Source: Mucilaginibacter ginkgonis (GTDB lineage Bacteria > Bacteroidota > Bacteroidia > Sphingobacteriales > Sphingobacteriaceae). Taken from it: a DNA stretch of 64,000 nt. Below, one piece after another: positions 1-7,829 of this stretch. Location: NCBI RefSeq assembly GCF_009754905.2, contig NZ_CP066775.1, positions 3,596,001 through 3,660,000 of the forward strand. The letters are read 5' to 3'. Numbering within the stretch: the first letter of the stretch is position 1; each line of letters begins with the position of its first letter. The notes below the pieces were generated by a model, which saw only the letters and a list, made by a program, of their open reading frames with translations, did not search any database and had not been told where the DNA came from. A program made the translations under genes and the position numbers.

Positions 1-689
1 ATATTATACTTACCTGCAACGTACCGGCAAAATAAATTTGCAAGCGTGCATAACACCACAAAATTTACCAGCCATAAAATAGAAATGAACAGGTAAAAAG
101 ATTGGTTAACCTGCTGCGGAATAAGTTTTACAGAGAACAGGTATTTATGGTCTATGCTGTGGACATTGTAAACGGCCTTATCTGTAAAGTCGGCCAATTC
201 CAGGTTGCTTTCATAGCCAAGGCTCTGGTCAAATTTAGAGCCTAGATAACGGTTGTGTATCTGATAACCCGACTTTACAGGGATGAAAAAAGTAACGCTG
301 AAGTTGCCCTCTGTTTTTCTAATGGCCTCAAAATAACCGTTTGGCCGTTTAATGAAAGAGCGCCCTTCCTTTACCGGAAAAGCAGTTGATGGCAAAATTT
401 TGACGCCACTCCAGAATACCAGTTTGCCATTAAGCTGCGTATTTACCCAAATGCGCTCTTTTGTAGTGAGGTTGTCAATAGTTTCAATAGCATCGTTTTC
501 GTTGCTATTGAGCGTTTTTAACTTTTCGTACTTCTCTTTGCTGATTAATATGTCGTCAACAATGGCTTCTTTGGCGTTTAATGCCTTTTCTACCGATTGT
601 GCTGTTTGCGTGAGGTTGCTTTTAGGTGTGTAGGCTTTTTGTACAACAATTGCTGTTATTAAAAGACTGGCAGACACAATGGCCAGCAT
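1..689 (-). CDS. Membrane sensor protein, N-terminal part (probable sensor histidine kinase), partial
   Basis: An uninterrupted reading frame runs on the minus strand from an ATG at 689 to the left edge (about 229 codons). A TTG at 716 in the same frame is an alternative start. It begins with a hydrophobic segment (MLAIVSASLLITAIVV), followed by about 170 residues of probable periplasmic domain containing ADFTDKAVYNVHSIDHKYLFSV, then a second membrane span (FYLFISILWLVNFVVL) near the edge. A TM, periplasmic loop, TM layout is typical of sensor kinase N-termini, and the ADFTDK...LFSVKL wording resembles sensor kinases of Sphingobacteriaceae as I recall them. The kinase core would lie outside the window, so the assignment is inference. 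It begins just after the fabD terminator, so it is probably a separate transcription unit. Confidence 0.5.
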   Translation of the reverse strand, partial: MLAIVSASLLITAIVVQKAYTPKSNLTQTAQSVEKALNAKEAIVDDILISKEKYEKLKTLNSNENDAIETIDNLTTKERIWVNTQLNGKLVFWSGVKILPSTAFPVKEGRSFIKRPNGYFEAIRKTEGNFSVTFFIPVKSGYQIHNRYLGSKFDQSLGYESNLELADFTDKAVYNVHSIDHKYLFSVKLIPQQVNQSFYLFISILWLVNFVVLCTLANLFCRYVAGKYN

Positions 690-756
690 TAACCTTATTT
701 TGGCCGCGGCTGTCAACGAAATGGGGGGTAGTATTGCTGTAAATTTACTATAAAAA

Positions 757-785
757 ACAAAAAGCCGCTCAAGGCGGCTTTTATT
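757..785 (-). terminator. Rho-independent terminator of fabD
   Basis: Stem AGCCGC / GCGGCT with a 5-nt loop, directly downstream of the fabD stop. Read on the minus strand it is followed by a T-rich run (TTTTTGTTTTTTAT). It separates fabD from the sensor gene at the left edge. Confidence 0.85.
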
Positions 786-1676
786 TTATGCTGTTGTTAT
801 GGATGCGCTGCTAGTTGGTACTGCCCTGTCGACCTTTTTGACAAGGCCTTGCAGCACCGCTCCCGGGCCAACTTCTGTAAACGAAGTAGCTCCGTCTTCG
901 AGCATATGTTTAACGGTTTGCGTCCATCTTACAGCGCCGGTTAGCTGCGCTATGAGGTTATGTTTTATTTGCTGCGGATCTGTGTATGGTTTGGCATCTA
1001 TGTTCTGATAAACCGGGCAAACAGGGGCTACAATGTTTGTGGCAACGATTGCAGCCTCTAATTCAACCCGTGCAGATTCCATTAATGGTGAGTGGAATGC
1101 GCCGCCAACGTTTAGTTTCAGCGCGCGTTTGGCACCTGCTTCTAACAGTAATTCGCAGGCCTTATCAACACCGGATATAGTGCCCGATATAACCAACTGA
1201 CCCGGGCAATTGTAATTAGCCGGTACAACAATATCGCTCACGCGGTGGCAAATATCTTCAACTTTAAAATCTTCGAGACCAAGTACCGCTGCCATAGTTG
1301 AAGGCTGTATGGCACACGCTTTTTGCATAGCGTTGGCACGGGCCGCAACCAGTTTCAGACCGTCCTCAAAAGATAATGCCCCGGCAGATACTAAGGCAGA
1401 AAACTCGCCGAGTGAGTGGCCGGCCACCATCTCGGGCTTATAATCATCACCCAAAACCTTAGCTAATATCACCGAGTGCAGGAATATTGCAGGCTGCGTA
1501 ACATCTGTTTGCTTCAGCTCGTCATCTGTGCCGCTAAACATGATATCTGTAATGCGGAAACCTAAAATTTCATTGGCCTGCTCAAAAAGCTGGCGTGCCT
1601 GTTCAGACTGGTCGTAAAGGTCTTTGCCCATGCCCACAAACTGGGCACCCTGGCCGGGGAAGATGTATGCTTTCAC
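786..1676 (-). CDS. fabD: Malonyl-CoA:ACP transacylase
   Basis: 296 aa, the normal length for FabD, a cytoplasmic enzyme that transfers malonyl from CoA to acyl carrier protein for type II fatty-acid synthesis. It opens with the diagnostic FPGQGAQFVGMG. The nucleophile elbow GHSLGE places the catalytic serine at about residue 88, GAFHSPLM gives the catalytic histidine at about 196, and the C-terminal GPGAVLQGLVKK is also conserved. The gene lies 10 bp downstream of the GATase gene and ends at a strong terminator, so it is the last gene of a minus-strand run. That run is not the usual fab cluster (fabH/acpP/fabF), so its co-transcription with amidoligase-type genes is notable. Confidence 0.96.
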   Translation of the reverse strand: MKAYIFPGQGAQFVGMGKDLYDQSEQARQLFEQANEILGFRITDIMFSGTDDELKQTDVTQPAIFLHSVILAKVLGDDYKPEMVAGHSLGEFSALVSAGALSFEDGLKLVAARANAMQKACAIQPSTMAAVLGLEDFKVEDICHRVSDIVVPANYNCPGQLVISGTISGVDKACELLLEAGAKRALKLNVGGAFHSPLMESARVELEAAIVATNIVAPVCPVYQNIDAKPYTDPQQIKHNLIAQLTGAVRWTQTVKHMLEDGATSFTEVGPGAVLQGLVKKVDRAVPTSSASITTA

Positions 1677-1686
1677 GGGTTATTGG

Positions 1687-2514
1687 TTATGCTTCCTGCA
1701 GGCTTAATATGGCTTGGTCAAGGAAGTTTGGTATCAGTGTATTTTGAGTATGTAATATCTTATCGGGGTCTTCAAGGCGGGCGATCATCTCGTTGTATTT
1801 GGCTTCGCCATGCTCGTCAATTACCTCTTTTTTCTTTACTTCGGTTACAAGGTAAGCCATCATACCCACAGGGTCGGCCTCGGGGTGAAATTGCGTACCG
1901 ACAAAGTATTCGTTAAAGCGTATGGCCATCAATGCGCGGGGGAGATCAACGTACGGCCTTTCTTTTTCTATAGCTAATACTTTTGCGCCAATCTTTTCAA
2001 ACTGTGCTTCATTGGGGTGGACAACTTGCCAGCTGCGCGAATCCACCGCGTAAAACGGATCTGCCAGACCTTCAAATACCGGGTCGGTAGCGCCGCCATC
2101 TACAAAGTGTACGGGTAATATGCCGAAAGACGGTGAGCGGCGTAAAGAAATCTCACCTAAATTATATCTGCGACACATCAACTGGAACGAGTGGCATATA
2201 AAAAGCATGTGCTTTTTAGACCCATTCTCTCCGGCGTTGTACTCCTCGAGGGCATCTATTAGCTTGAAATAATTTTTGTCCCACTCCTCGTTTTCACTTA
2301 GCGGGTTGCCGGGACCGCCGCTCGAAATGTACAGATCAAATGATAGGTCGGGCAATTGATTATCCTGACGGGTGTTGAACACCTGCCATGTAATATTTGT
2401 ATTGTTTTTGGTTTTGTATCGGTTAAGTATCTCATTAAACCCACGCATGCCCTGGTTGGCAACACCGTTGTAGAGGTCTAAAATAGCTACTTTAATTTGC
2501 GGCTTATCACTCAT
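1687..2514 (-). CDS. Class I glutamine amidotransferase-like protein
   Basis: 275 aa. The class I glutamine amidotransferase fold is shown by an oxyanion-type SSGGPGNP (about 64-71), the nucleophile region MLFICHSFQLM with Cys108 in place of the usual GxCxGxQ, and the catalytic His210/Glu212 in GTQFHPEAD. Cys-His-Glu are therefore all present, and the domain is probably able to hydrolyse glutamine or a gamma-glutamyl bond. It stands alone rather than fused to a synthetase. Its start is 3 bp downstream of the YbdK-type ligase stop and fabD follows by 10 bp, so it is almost certainly co-transcribed with both. The expected partners for released ammonia, or for cleavage of gamma-glutamyl products, are the adjacent ligases. 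The substrate is unknown. Confidence 0.85.
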   Translation of the reverse strand: MSDKPQIKVAILDLYNGVANQGMRGFNEILNRYKTKNNTNITWQVFNTRQDNQLPDLSFDLYISSGGPGNPLSENEEWDKNYFKLIDALEEYNAGENGSKKHMLFICHSFQLMCRRYNLGEISLRRSPSFGILPVHFVDGGATDPVFEGLADPFYAVDSRSWQVVHPNEAQFEKIGAKVLAIEKERPYVDLPRALMAIRFNEYFVGTQFHPEADPVGMMAYLVTEVKKKEVIDEHGEAKYNEMIARLEDPDKILHTQNTLIPNFLDQAILSLQEA

Positions 2515-2517
2515 CTT

Positions 2518-3618
2518 CTAATCAACACCTTTTAAAGTTTGCGAAGTTATGTAATCTACCACGTCTATAAAACTATTATTCTGATTATAGACGGCCAACT
2601 GCCTGTCTGCGCCGGTGCCGGTTTCCAGAATTTTTAGAATATAGTTCAAATCCTGGCGACAGCCCAACTCGTCTACCACATCATCAACAAACTCCAGTAA
2701 TTCCAGTATCAAGGCACGTGTATTAACCTCGGCTTGCTTGCCAAAATCTATCATTTTGCCATCTATACCATAGCGTGCAGCGCGCCACTTGTTTTCATTG
2801 ATCAACGCGCGGCTATAGGTAATAAATTTCATGTTTTGCTGTCTTAGCTTGTATAACTTGGCACACAACGCCTGGAAGATTGCTGTAAATGCGATGGTTT
2901 CGTCAACCAGCATGGGGCAGTCGCAGATCCTGAACTCTATAGTTTCGTAGAACGGGTGAACGCGGATGTCCCACCAAATCTTTTTAGCGTTATCAATACA
3001 ATTGGTTTTAACCAGCAGCTTGATGTAATTATCGTACTCTTCTATACTGCTAAAATAATCTGGTATACCGGTACGCGGAAACTTATCAAACACTTTGGTG
3101 CGGAATGATTTATAACCCGTGTTACGCGCTTCCCAAAACGGCGAATTGGTAGACAGTGCAAACACATGCGGTAAAAAATAGCGCACCTGATTGGCGATGT
3201 GTATTGCCATTTCGCGCGATTGGATACCCACATGCACATGCAAGCCAAAGATGAGGTTAGAGCGGGCAGCTTCCTGCAATTCGTCTACGATCTCATTATA
3301 GCGCGGGTGCTCTGTGATCAATTGGTGCTGCCAGTGAGAGAATGGGTGCGTTCCCGCCGCGCCAATACGCAGGCCAAGGTCGCCGGCCAATTGCGCCACT
3401 GTTAACCGCAGTTTGGTTACTTCTTTACGCGCTTCTTCTGTATTACGGCAAATATGCGTACCAACTTCAACCACCGCCTGGTGCATTTCTGCCTTTACCT
3501 GGTCATGGTGGATCTTTTGGGCACCATCTACAATTTTTTGTTCATGCGATATCAGTTCCCGGCTAACCGGGTCTACCACCATAAACTCTTCTTCTACACC
3601 TACTGTGAATTCGTTCAT
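2518..3618 (-). CDS. YbdK-type carboxylate-amine ligase (GCS2 family)
   Basis: 366 aa. It belongs to the glutamate-cysteine ligase type 2 (GCS2/YbdK) family of glutamine-synthetase-fold, ATP-dependent amide-forming enzymes. N-terminal GVEEEFMVVDP (about 7-17) supplies metal-binding glutamates. KAEMHQAVVEVGTHIC (about 42-57), FGLHVHVGI, PFWEARNTGYKSFRT and IRVHPFYETIEFRICD are family hallmarks. YbdK homologues show weak gamma-glutamyl-cysteine synthetase activity in vitro, but their physiological product is generally unknown. It is probably cytoplasmic, with no leader or membrane segment. It is followed after 3 bp by the GATase gene and preceded by the ATP-grasp gene across a 115-bp gap containing a hairpin repeat. 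The gene pair recalls GshA/GshB two-step ligation but need not make glutathione. Confidence 0.9.
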   Translation of the reverse strand: MNEFTVGVEEEFMVVDPVSRELISHEQKIVDGAQKIHHDQVKAEMHQAVVEVGTHICRNTEEARKEVTKLRLTVAQLAGDLGLRIGAAGTHPFSHWQHQLITEHPRYNEIVDELQEAARSNLIFGLHVHVGIQSREMAIHIANQVRYFLPHVFALSTNSPFWEARNTGYKSFRTKVFDKFPRTGIPDYFSSIEEYDNYIKLLVKTNCIDNAKKIWWDIRVHPFYETIEFRICDCPMLVDETIAFTAIFQALCAKLYKLRQQNMKFITYSRALINENKWRAARYGIDGKMIDFGKQAEVNTRALILELLEFVDDVVDELGCRQDLNYILKILETGTGADRQLAVYNQNNSFIDVVDYITSQTLKGVD

Positions 3619-3643
3619 AACTGCCTCTTCTTCTAAAGTACGT

Positions 3644-3665
3644 CATCCTGAACTTGTTTCAGGAT
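3644..3665. repeat. ATCCTGAA hairpin repeat
   Basis: ATCCTGAA / TTCAGGAT separated by 5 nt, in the 115-bp gap between the ATP-grasp and YbdK-type genes. It has the same design (hairpin around CTTGT) as the ATGCCGAA units at 49868-49954, so it is probably one dispersed family. It could fold in the mRNA and tune expression between the two ligase genes. Confidence 0.6.
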
Positions 3666-3733
3666 CTCTCGTGATTGGCTTTTGGGATGCCGAGCTATCC
3701 CGGTGTTAAACGGGACGGCATAACGCTCCGGAT

Positions 3734-4819
3734 TTATTTCTTTTTTGGCGCTGCTGCCTTTTTCGGCTTTGCGGAACCTTCTATCTCGCCATCAGGGCCG
3801 GGGCCGGGCTTCTTTGCAATTTTACCTTCGCTTACGTCGGCCGCTTTAACGGGAGCAGGCTTGCCTAAAAGCGGCGTTTTATTTACCGAACTTTTTAGGT
3901 ACTCGCCCCATGTAAGATTATCAACACCAAACTTTTGCTTTTTAGCCCGCTCAATGGCGTAGCTCGCCGCTGTTTCTACAACCCATTCAAAGTTCTCCTG
4001 ACCTACGCTGTTCACGTCGGCATCAGGGGCAGGGTTACAAAAATCTATCGCGATAGGCACGCCATCGCGTACGGCAAACTCAACTGTATTAAAATCATAA
4101 CCTAAATACTGGTTCAGTTTAAGCACATAATCTTTAACCGTGTCTAACAATTTCTTGGCTGCAGGTGCTTTGCCGTGCTCGTAACGCAAATGGTGTGGGT
4201 TACGCGGCTCGTATTGCATAATGCGCACATGCTTGCCACCAATGCAATAGCAGCGGAAATAGTCGTCAAAAATGATCTCTTCCTGCAATAGCATTACCAG
4301 TTCTTTGGTGCCTTCAAACTTGGCCCATAAGTCTTCCGCGCTGCTGATCTTATACACATCGCGCCAGCCGCCACCGTCAAAAGGTTTCATATATGCCGGG
4401 AAGCCAACGTAATTGAAAATGCCATCCCAATCGAGCGGGTAAGCCAGGTTGCGGAAAGAGCGGTCAGTTGTTCCGGCCGGGTGGTCGCGCGATGGCAGCA
4501 ATACTGTTTTAGGTACCGGGATGCCCAGCTTTACCGCTAACGCGTTGTTAAAGAATTTTTCATCGGCGCTCCACCAAAACGGGTTATTGATCACAGCGGT
4601 TCCGCTAATGGCCGCGTTTTTTAGCGACGCACGATAAAAAGGCACATCCTGCGAAATCCGGTCGACAATTACTGCGTAGTCAAGCTGTTCGCCTTGAATG
4701 ATCTTTTCGATCTTTACAAATTCGGCTTGAATGTCTTTCTCGCCTTTTTGGTTGATCCTGTCTACAAACGCCTGAGGAAATGTGTTTTCCTGCCCGAATA
4801 AAATTCCTATCTTTTTCAT
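3734..4819 (-). CDS. ATP-grasp ligase (RimK/GshB-like) with Lys/Ala/Pro tail
   Basis: 361 aa. ATP-grasp features are PAYMKPFDGGGWRDVYK (about 141-157, nucleotide-binding Lys145 and glycine loop), LLQEEIIFDDYFRCYCIGG (about 178-195), and the metal-binding acidic and Asn positions in NTVEFAVRDG (about 244-253) and AIDFCNPAPDADVN (about 257-270). This is the RimK/glutathione-synthetase type, which ligates a carboxylate to an amine through an acyl phosphate. Residues about 315-361 form a tail rich in K, P and A ending AAAPKKK, which is not part of the fold and probably disordered. The gene sits between an esterase gene (185 bp upstream) and the YbdK-type ligase. The substrate is not deducible. 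Confidence 0.85.
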   Translation of the reverse strand: MKKIGILFGQENTFPQAFVDRINQKGEKDIQAEFVKIEKIIQGEQLDYAVIVDRISQDVPFYRASLKNAAISGTAVINNPFWWSADEKFFNNALAVKLGIPVPKTVLLPSRDHPAGTTDRSFRNLAYPLDWDGIFNYVGFPAYMKPFDGGGWRDVYKISSAEDLWAKFEGTKELVMLLQEEIIFDDYFRCYCIGGKHVRIMQYEPRNPHHLRYEHGKAPAAKKLLDTVKDYVLKLNQYLGYDFNTVEFAVRDGVPIAIDFCNPAPDADVNSVGQENFEWVVETAASYAIERAKKQKFGVDNLTWGEYLKSSVNKTPLLGKPAPVKAADVSEGKIAKKPGPGPDGEIEGSAKPKKAAAPKKK

Positions 4820-4842
4820 ATTTCAGTTATCAGTTTTTCCGG

Positions 4843-4873
4843 ACCCCTCCTAACCTCCCCGAAGGGAGGAATG
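4843..4873 (-). repeat. CTCC/GGAG palindromic repeat, variant
   Basis: CCCCTCC TAA CCTCCCCGAAGGGAGG lies 24 bp upstream of the ATP-grasp start codon. It resembles the CCTCTCCTTTGGAGAGG family found elsewhere in the window but has CGAA at the centre and an extra CCTCC. Read on the minus strand it ends in GGTTAGGAGGGG close to the start. Confidence 0.5.
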
Positions 4874-4927
4874 ATGTCGGAGATCATTATTCTTTATATT
4901 ATATCACGATGGTTGTTGAGTTTTCTA

Positions 4928-5004
4928 TCCTTCGCCGTTTACCGTTTGCCGTTTACCATTTCGCCGTTTACCGTTTACTGTTTCGCCGTTTACCGTTCCT
5001 CCGT
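4928..5004. repeat. Tandem repeat of GCCGTTTACCGTTT
   Basis: A short-period tandem tract built from CGCCGTTTACCGTTT-like units (about 4-5 imperfect copies, some with TTTGCC or TTTACT changes). It begins immediately after the stop codon of the esterase gene and fills the spacer to the ATP-grasp gene. It carries no gene and is probably a slippage-prone spacer. Confidence 0.75.
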
Positions 5005-5712
5005 TCACCTTAAAGTAGACAAATAATGCGGGAACATTTCTTTCCAGATCGGCCAGTCGTGCGGGGCATCGGGCCTTACATCCAACCAGTGATTTATGTT
5101 TTTATGCTGTAAAACGTTCGACAGGTTAAAATTGGCGTCTTTGCAAATGTCCCAGTCAGACGTTCCCAATATAATATTCATCTGCCATAGTTCGTGCTTG
5201 TCGCTGCCGGGCAAAAAGTCTATCGGGTTGTTATAAAAAACATCGTCATTGTAAAAATCGCCAACAAAAGAACGGATATCAAACGCGCCGCTCATGCTAA
5301 ACATATTACCCACTTTTTCCGGGTGTTTAAACGCAAAATTTGCGGCATGGTATCCGCCAAAACTGCATCCTGCCGTAGCTATCTTGCCCACTCCGCACTC
5401 GTGCATAATGCCGGGAACCAGCTCTTCGTTCAGCATTTTATCATACCAGGCATAACGGCGTGCGCGCTCTGATGGGTGCACGGCTTTATCATACCAGGTA
5501 AGGCCGTCCATGGTATCGGGGCAATAGATCTTCACCAAACCTTCGTCAATAAACCAGCGCACAGCATCAATGAGGCCCATATCTTTGTTCTGGTAATAGC
5601 GGCCCATAGTAGTTGGAAACAGCAGCACAGGGTAGCCCCTGTCGCCAAAAACCAGCATTTCTATATCGGTATTTAAGTTATGCGAATACCATCGTCTAAA
5701 GTCTTCTCTCAA
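5005..5712 (-). CDS. Esterase-like alpha/beta hydrolase
   Basis: 235 aa, putative esterase (esterase D / antigen 85-like) family. The nucleophile elbow is AGCSFGGYHAA (Ser about 117). A probable acid lies in GTSDWD (about 184-187) and the catalytic His in APHDWPIW (about 218), the wording typical of this family. There is no signal peptide, so it is probably cytoplasmic. It is the first gene of the minus-strand ligase run, with a divergent second esterase of the same superfamily on the other side of a 189-bp promoter region. Such hydrolases occur beside amidoligases and might release or trim an ester or peptide product, but this is inference. Confidence 0.82.
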   Translation of the reverse strand: MREDFRRWYSHNLNTDIEMLVFGDRGYPVLLFPTTMGRYYQNKDMGLIDAVRWFIDEGLVKIYCPDTMDGLTWYDKAVHPSERARRYAWYDKMLNEELVPGIMHECGVGKIATAGCSFGGYHAANFAFKHPEKVGNMFSMSGAFDIRSFVGDFYNDDVFYNNPIDFLPGSDKHELWQMNIILGTSDWDICKDANFNLSNVLQHKNINHWLDVRPDAPHDWPIWKEMFPHYLSTLR

Positions 5713-5866
5713 AGCAGCAGCGTTTATTTATTAGTAATGGTAAGTTAGGTGGTATTGTTTTATTAAACAAACATAAACCGCTACACATAAGCAATTTATA
5801 AGATTTAAAATCACAATCCACATTTTGTGGTTGATAAAAAACACCGCAGGTTGCGGCATATTAATC

Positions 5867-5874
5867 TATTTTTG
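5867..5874 (+). promoter_or_regulatory. Candidate -7 promoter box (TATTTTTG)
   Basis: An exact match to the Bacteroidota -7 consensus TAnnTTTG, 27 bp upstream of the 5902 start codon. No convincing TTTG -33 box is seen at the expected spacing, so support is partial. Confidence 0.4.
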
Positions 5875-5901
5875 CAGCCTGTTTATTTTTTAGTGTTATA
5901 G

Positions 5902-6711
5902 ATGTACGTATTACAAGGGGCCGAAATGACCGTCACCGAAACCAGCCTGATCATAGATTCTGAATACCTGAAACGCAAGGTGCAGGTAAAACTTTTTTTG
6001 CCCGAAGATGCTGATACCCCGCTTGTAAACCTGCTACTGCTGAACGACGGGCAGGAGACAGATACCCTTGATCTGAGATCGATATTAGAACACGTGCAAA
6101 ACAGCGGGCGCATACAGCCCGTTGCCGTGGCCGCCATTTGCGCCGGTAAAGACCGCGTGCAGGAGTATGGTGTTGCAGGCATCCCCGATTTTAAGGGCCG
6201 CGGCAGCCGTGCGGCAGATTATACCCGTTTTGTAATTGACGAGCTGATGCCGCAGTTAAAATTGGCAACAGTGGTGCTGCAGTTTAAGCATACCGCCGTT
6301 TGCGGATTTTCTTTAGGAGCGCTGTCCGCTCTGGATATTGCCTGGAACAACGCCGATGTTTTTGATATTGTCGGGGTGTTTTCTGGCTCTCTTTGGTGGC
6401 GATCAAAGGGTTTGGGCGAAGGTTATACCAATGACCATCGTATAATGCACAAGGTGGTCCGCCAAGGCAAAGACAAACCCGCGCTGAGATTTTTTTTACA
6501 AGCCGGCACCCAAGATGAAACCGCCGACCGCAACCGAAACGGAATTATCGATTCAATTGACGATACTATCGACCTGATATTTGAACTGGAAAATAAAGGC
6601 TATGTACGGCCACGCGATATGACCTACCTTGAGGTTGTTGGCGGCCGGCACGATATGGCAACCTGGGCTGCAGCATTACCAAAGTTTCTGTGCTGGGCGT
6701 TTGGGGGATAA
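5902..6711 (+). CDS. Esterase-like alpha/beta hydrolase (second copy in cluster)
   Basis: 269 aa, same esterase superfamily as the divergent gene at 5005-5712 but not closely similar to it. NLLLLNDGQ (about 43-51), the elbow AVCGFSLGALSALD (Ser about 137), an acidic segment AGTQDE (about 201-206) and VVGGRHDMATW (His about 250) give a plausible catalytic triad. It has no export signal. ATG 5926 (MTVTETSL) is an alternative start eight codons in. It is divergent from the ligase operon and shares its promoter region, so joint regulation is plausible. A short Asp/Asn-rich insertion (DRNRNGIIDSIDDTID, about 209-224) resembles a Ca-binding loop. Confidence 0.8.
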   Translation: MYVLQGAEMTVTETSLIIDSEYLKRKVQVKLFLPEDADTPLVNLLLLNDGQETDTLDLRSILEHVQNSGRIQPVAVAAICAGKDRVQEYGVAGIPDFKGRGSRAADYTRFVIDELMPQLKLATVVLQFKHTAVCGFSLGALSALDIAWNNADVFDIVGVFSGSLWWRSKGLGEGYTNDHRIMHKVVRQGKDKPALRFFLQAGTQDETADRNRNGIIDSIDDTIDLIFELENKGYVRPRDMTYLEVVGGRHDMATWAAALPKFLCWAFGG

Positions 6712-6803
6712 TGCCATTTACAGCTATATAAAAATGGCAGCCTTGAATGCAAAGCCACCGCTATCCTGTTCGCCAAGTTTTTAAAAACCCCGGGGGAGCT
6801 CAA

Positions 6804-6838
6804 GCCCCTCTCCTTTGGAGAGGGGTTGGGGGAGAGGT
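6804..6838 (+). repeat. CTCC/GGAG palindromic repeat, copy 1
   Basis: CCCCTCTCCTTTGGAGAGGGG followed by TTGGGGGAGAGG. It lies between the convergent esterase (5902-6711) and aldo/keto reductase genes and touches the reductase stop codon. It could act as a hairpin at both 3' ends. Confidence 0.75.
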
Positions 6839-7716
6839 TAACCCAAATACGCCATATCCTCATCGCTGATCTCAATGTCAGCAGCTTTAATGTTTTCTTC
6901 GAGATGAGCTACAGAAGTTGTACCCGGTATTGGCAGCATTACCGGCGACTTATGCAACAACCAGGCAATATTCATCTGTGCCGGGCTTACGTTGTACTTT
7001 TTAGCCATTTCTTCGATCTTATCCTCGCCCTTATTCAAAGAAGTGTGCAGCGAGAAGTATGGAATCAGCGGAATACCGTTCTGCTCCAGTATGTCTAAAA
7101 TTTCTTCGCCGCCGGCGCCGCCCATATGCCCGGCAAGCGTAGTGCGCTGGTGGTAGCCATACAGGTTTTGTACGCTGGCGATGTTGCCCATGCCCATGCC
7201 TTTTTCTAATTGTGTACGGCTTACGTTGCTAAGGCCAACATGTATGATCTTGCCTTCTTTCTGCATATCGAACATAGCCCCAACCGACTCATCAAAATGC
7301 GCTTCATGCGCGGGCATAAAGCGGTAATGGACCAAAGTGATCTGGTCTTGCTTTAGTTCTTTTAAGTTGTTATCGATGCTTTTGCGCAGCTCGTCGGGTT
7401 TGCTATATGGGTTCCAGCTTTTGTCGCTGCCGCGGATGGCGCCAACTTTTGTGCCTATCACCAGGTCGTTTTTGTATGGATGCAAAGCTTCAGCGATCAA
7501 ACGGTTGGTAACACCCGGACCGTAAAAGTCTGCAGTGTCTATGTAATTTATTCCTGCATCTATAGCACGTTTAAGCACGCGCAATGCTTCATCCCGGTTT
7601 TTTGGTTCGCCGTAAAAGCCTTCGCCGGTAAGGCGCATGGTGCCGTATCCTAAGCGGTTTAATGTATAGGGATTAGCGGTGTTAGCACCGATCTGGATAG
7701 TTTTCGGATTTGACAT
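6838..7716 (-). CDS. Aldo/keto reductase
   Basis: 292 aa from ATG 7716 (MSNPKTIQIG); an ATG at 7740 adds eight hydrophobic residues and looks less likely. It is an NAD(P)H-dependent carbonyl reductase with the AKR catalytic tetrad: Asp60 and Tyr65 in YIDTADFYGPG, Lys90 in VIGTKVG, His130 in ITLVHYRF. The C-terminal PIPGTTSVAHLEENIKAADIEIS is the cofactor-binding signature. It is cytoplasmic and its substrate is unknown. It is followed by a palindromic repeat and is not obviously linked to the ligase cluster, from which it is convergent. Confidence 0.92.
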   Translation of the reverse strand: MSNPKTIQIGANTANPYTLNRLGYGTMRLTGEGFYGEPKNRDEALRVLKRAIDAGINYIDTADFYGPGVTNRLIAEALHPYKNDLVIGTKVGAIRGSDKSWNPYSKPDELRKSIDNNLKELKQDQITLVHYRFMPAHEAHFDESVGAMFDMQKEGKIIHVGLSNVSRTQLEKGMGMGNIASVQNLYGYHQRTTLAGHMGGAGGEEILDILEQNGIPLIPYFSLHTSLNKGEDKIEEMAKKYNVSPAQMNIAWLLHKSPVMLPIPGTTSVAHLEENIKAADIEISDEDMAYLG

Positions 7717-7794
7717 TATTATAGTAATTAAATTGTGCATTGCTAACGTTACCGATTTGGCTTTGTTTGCGCGCTAAAATCAAATTTGACTAAA

Positions 7795-7829
7795 GTCCTT
7801 CTCCAAAGGAGAAGGGTTGGGATGAGGCC
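7795..7829 (+). repeat. CTCC/GGAG palindromic repeat, copy 2
   Basis: CCTTCTCCAAAGGAGAAGG then GTTGGGATGAGG, ending at the stop codon of the broken GNAT gene. It carries a compensatory-looking change on both arms (CTTCTCC/GGAGAAG), so pairing is kept. Confidence 0.7.

Noticed and set aside
352..633. Plus-strand open frame of 93 codons
   Set aside because: It lies antisense to the sensor-protein frame, which runs uninterrupted to the edge and has membrane segments; the plus frame looks like a shadow.
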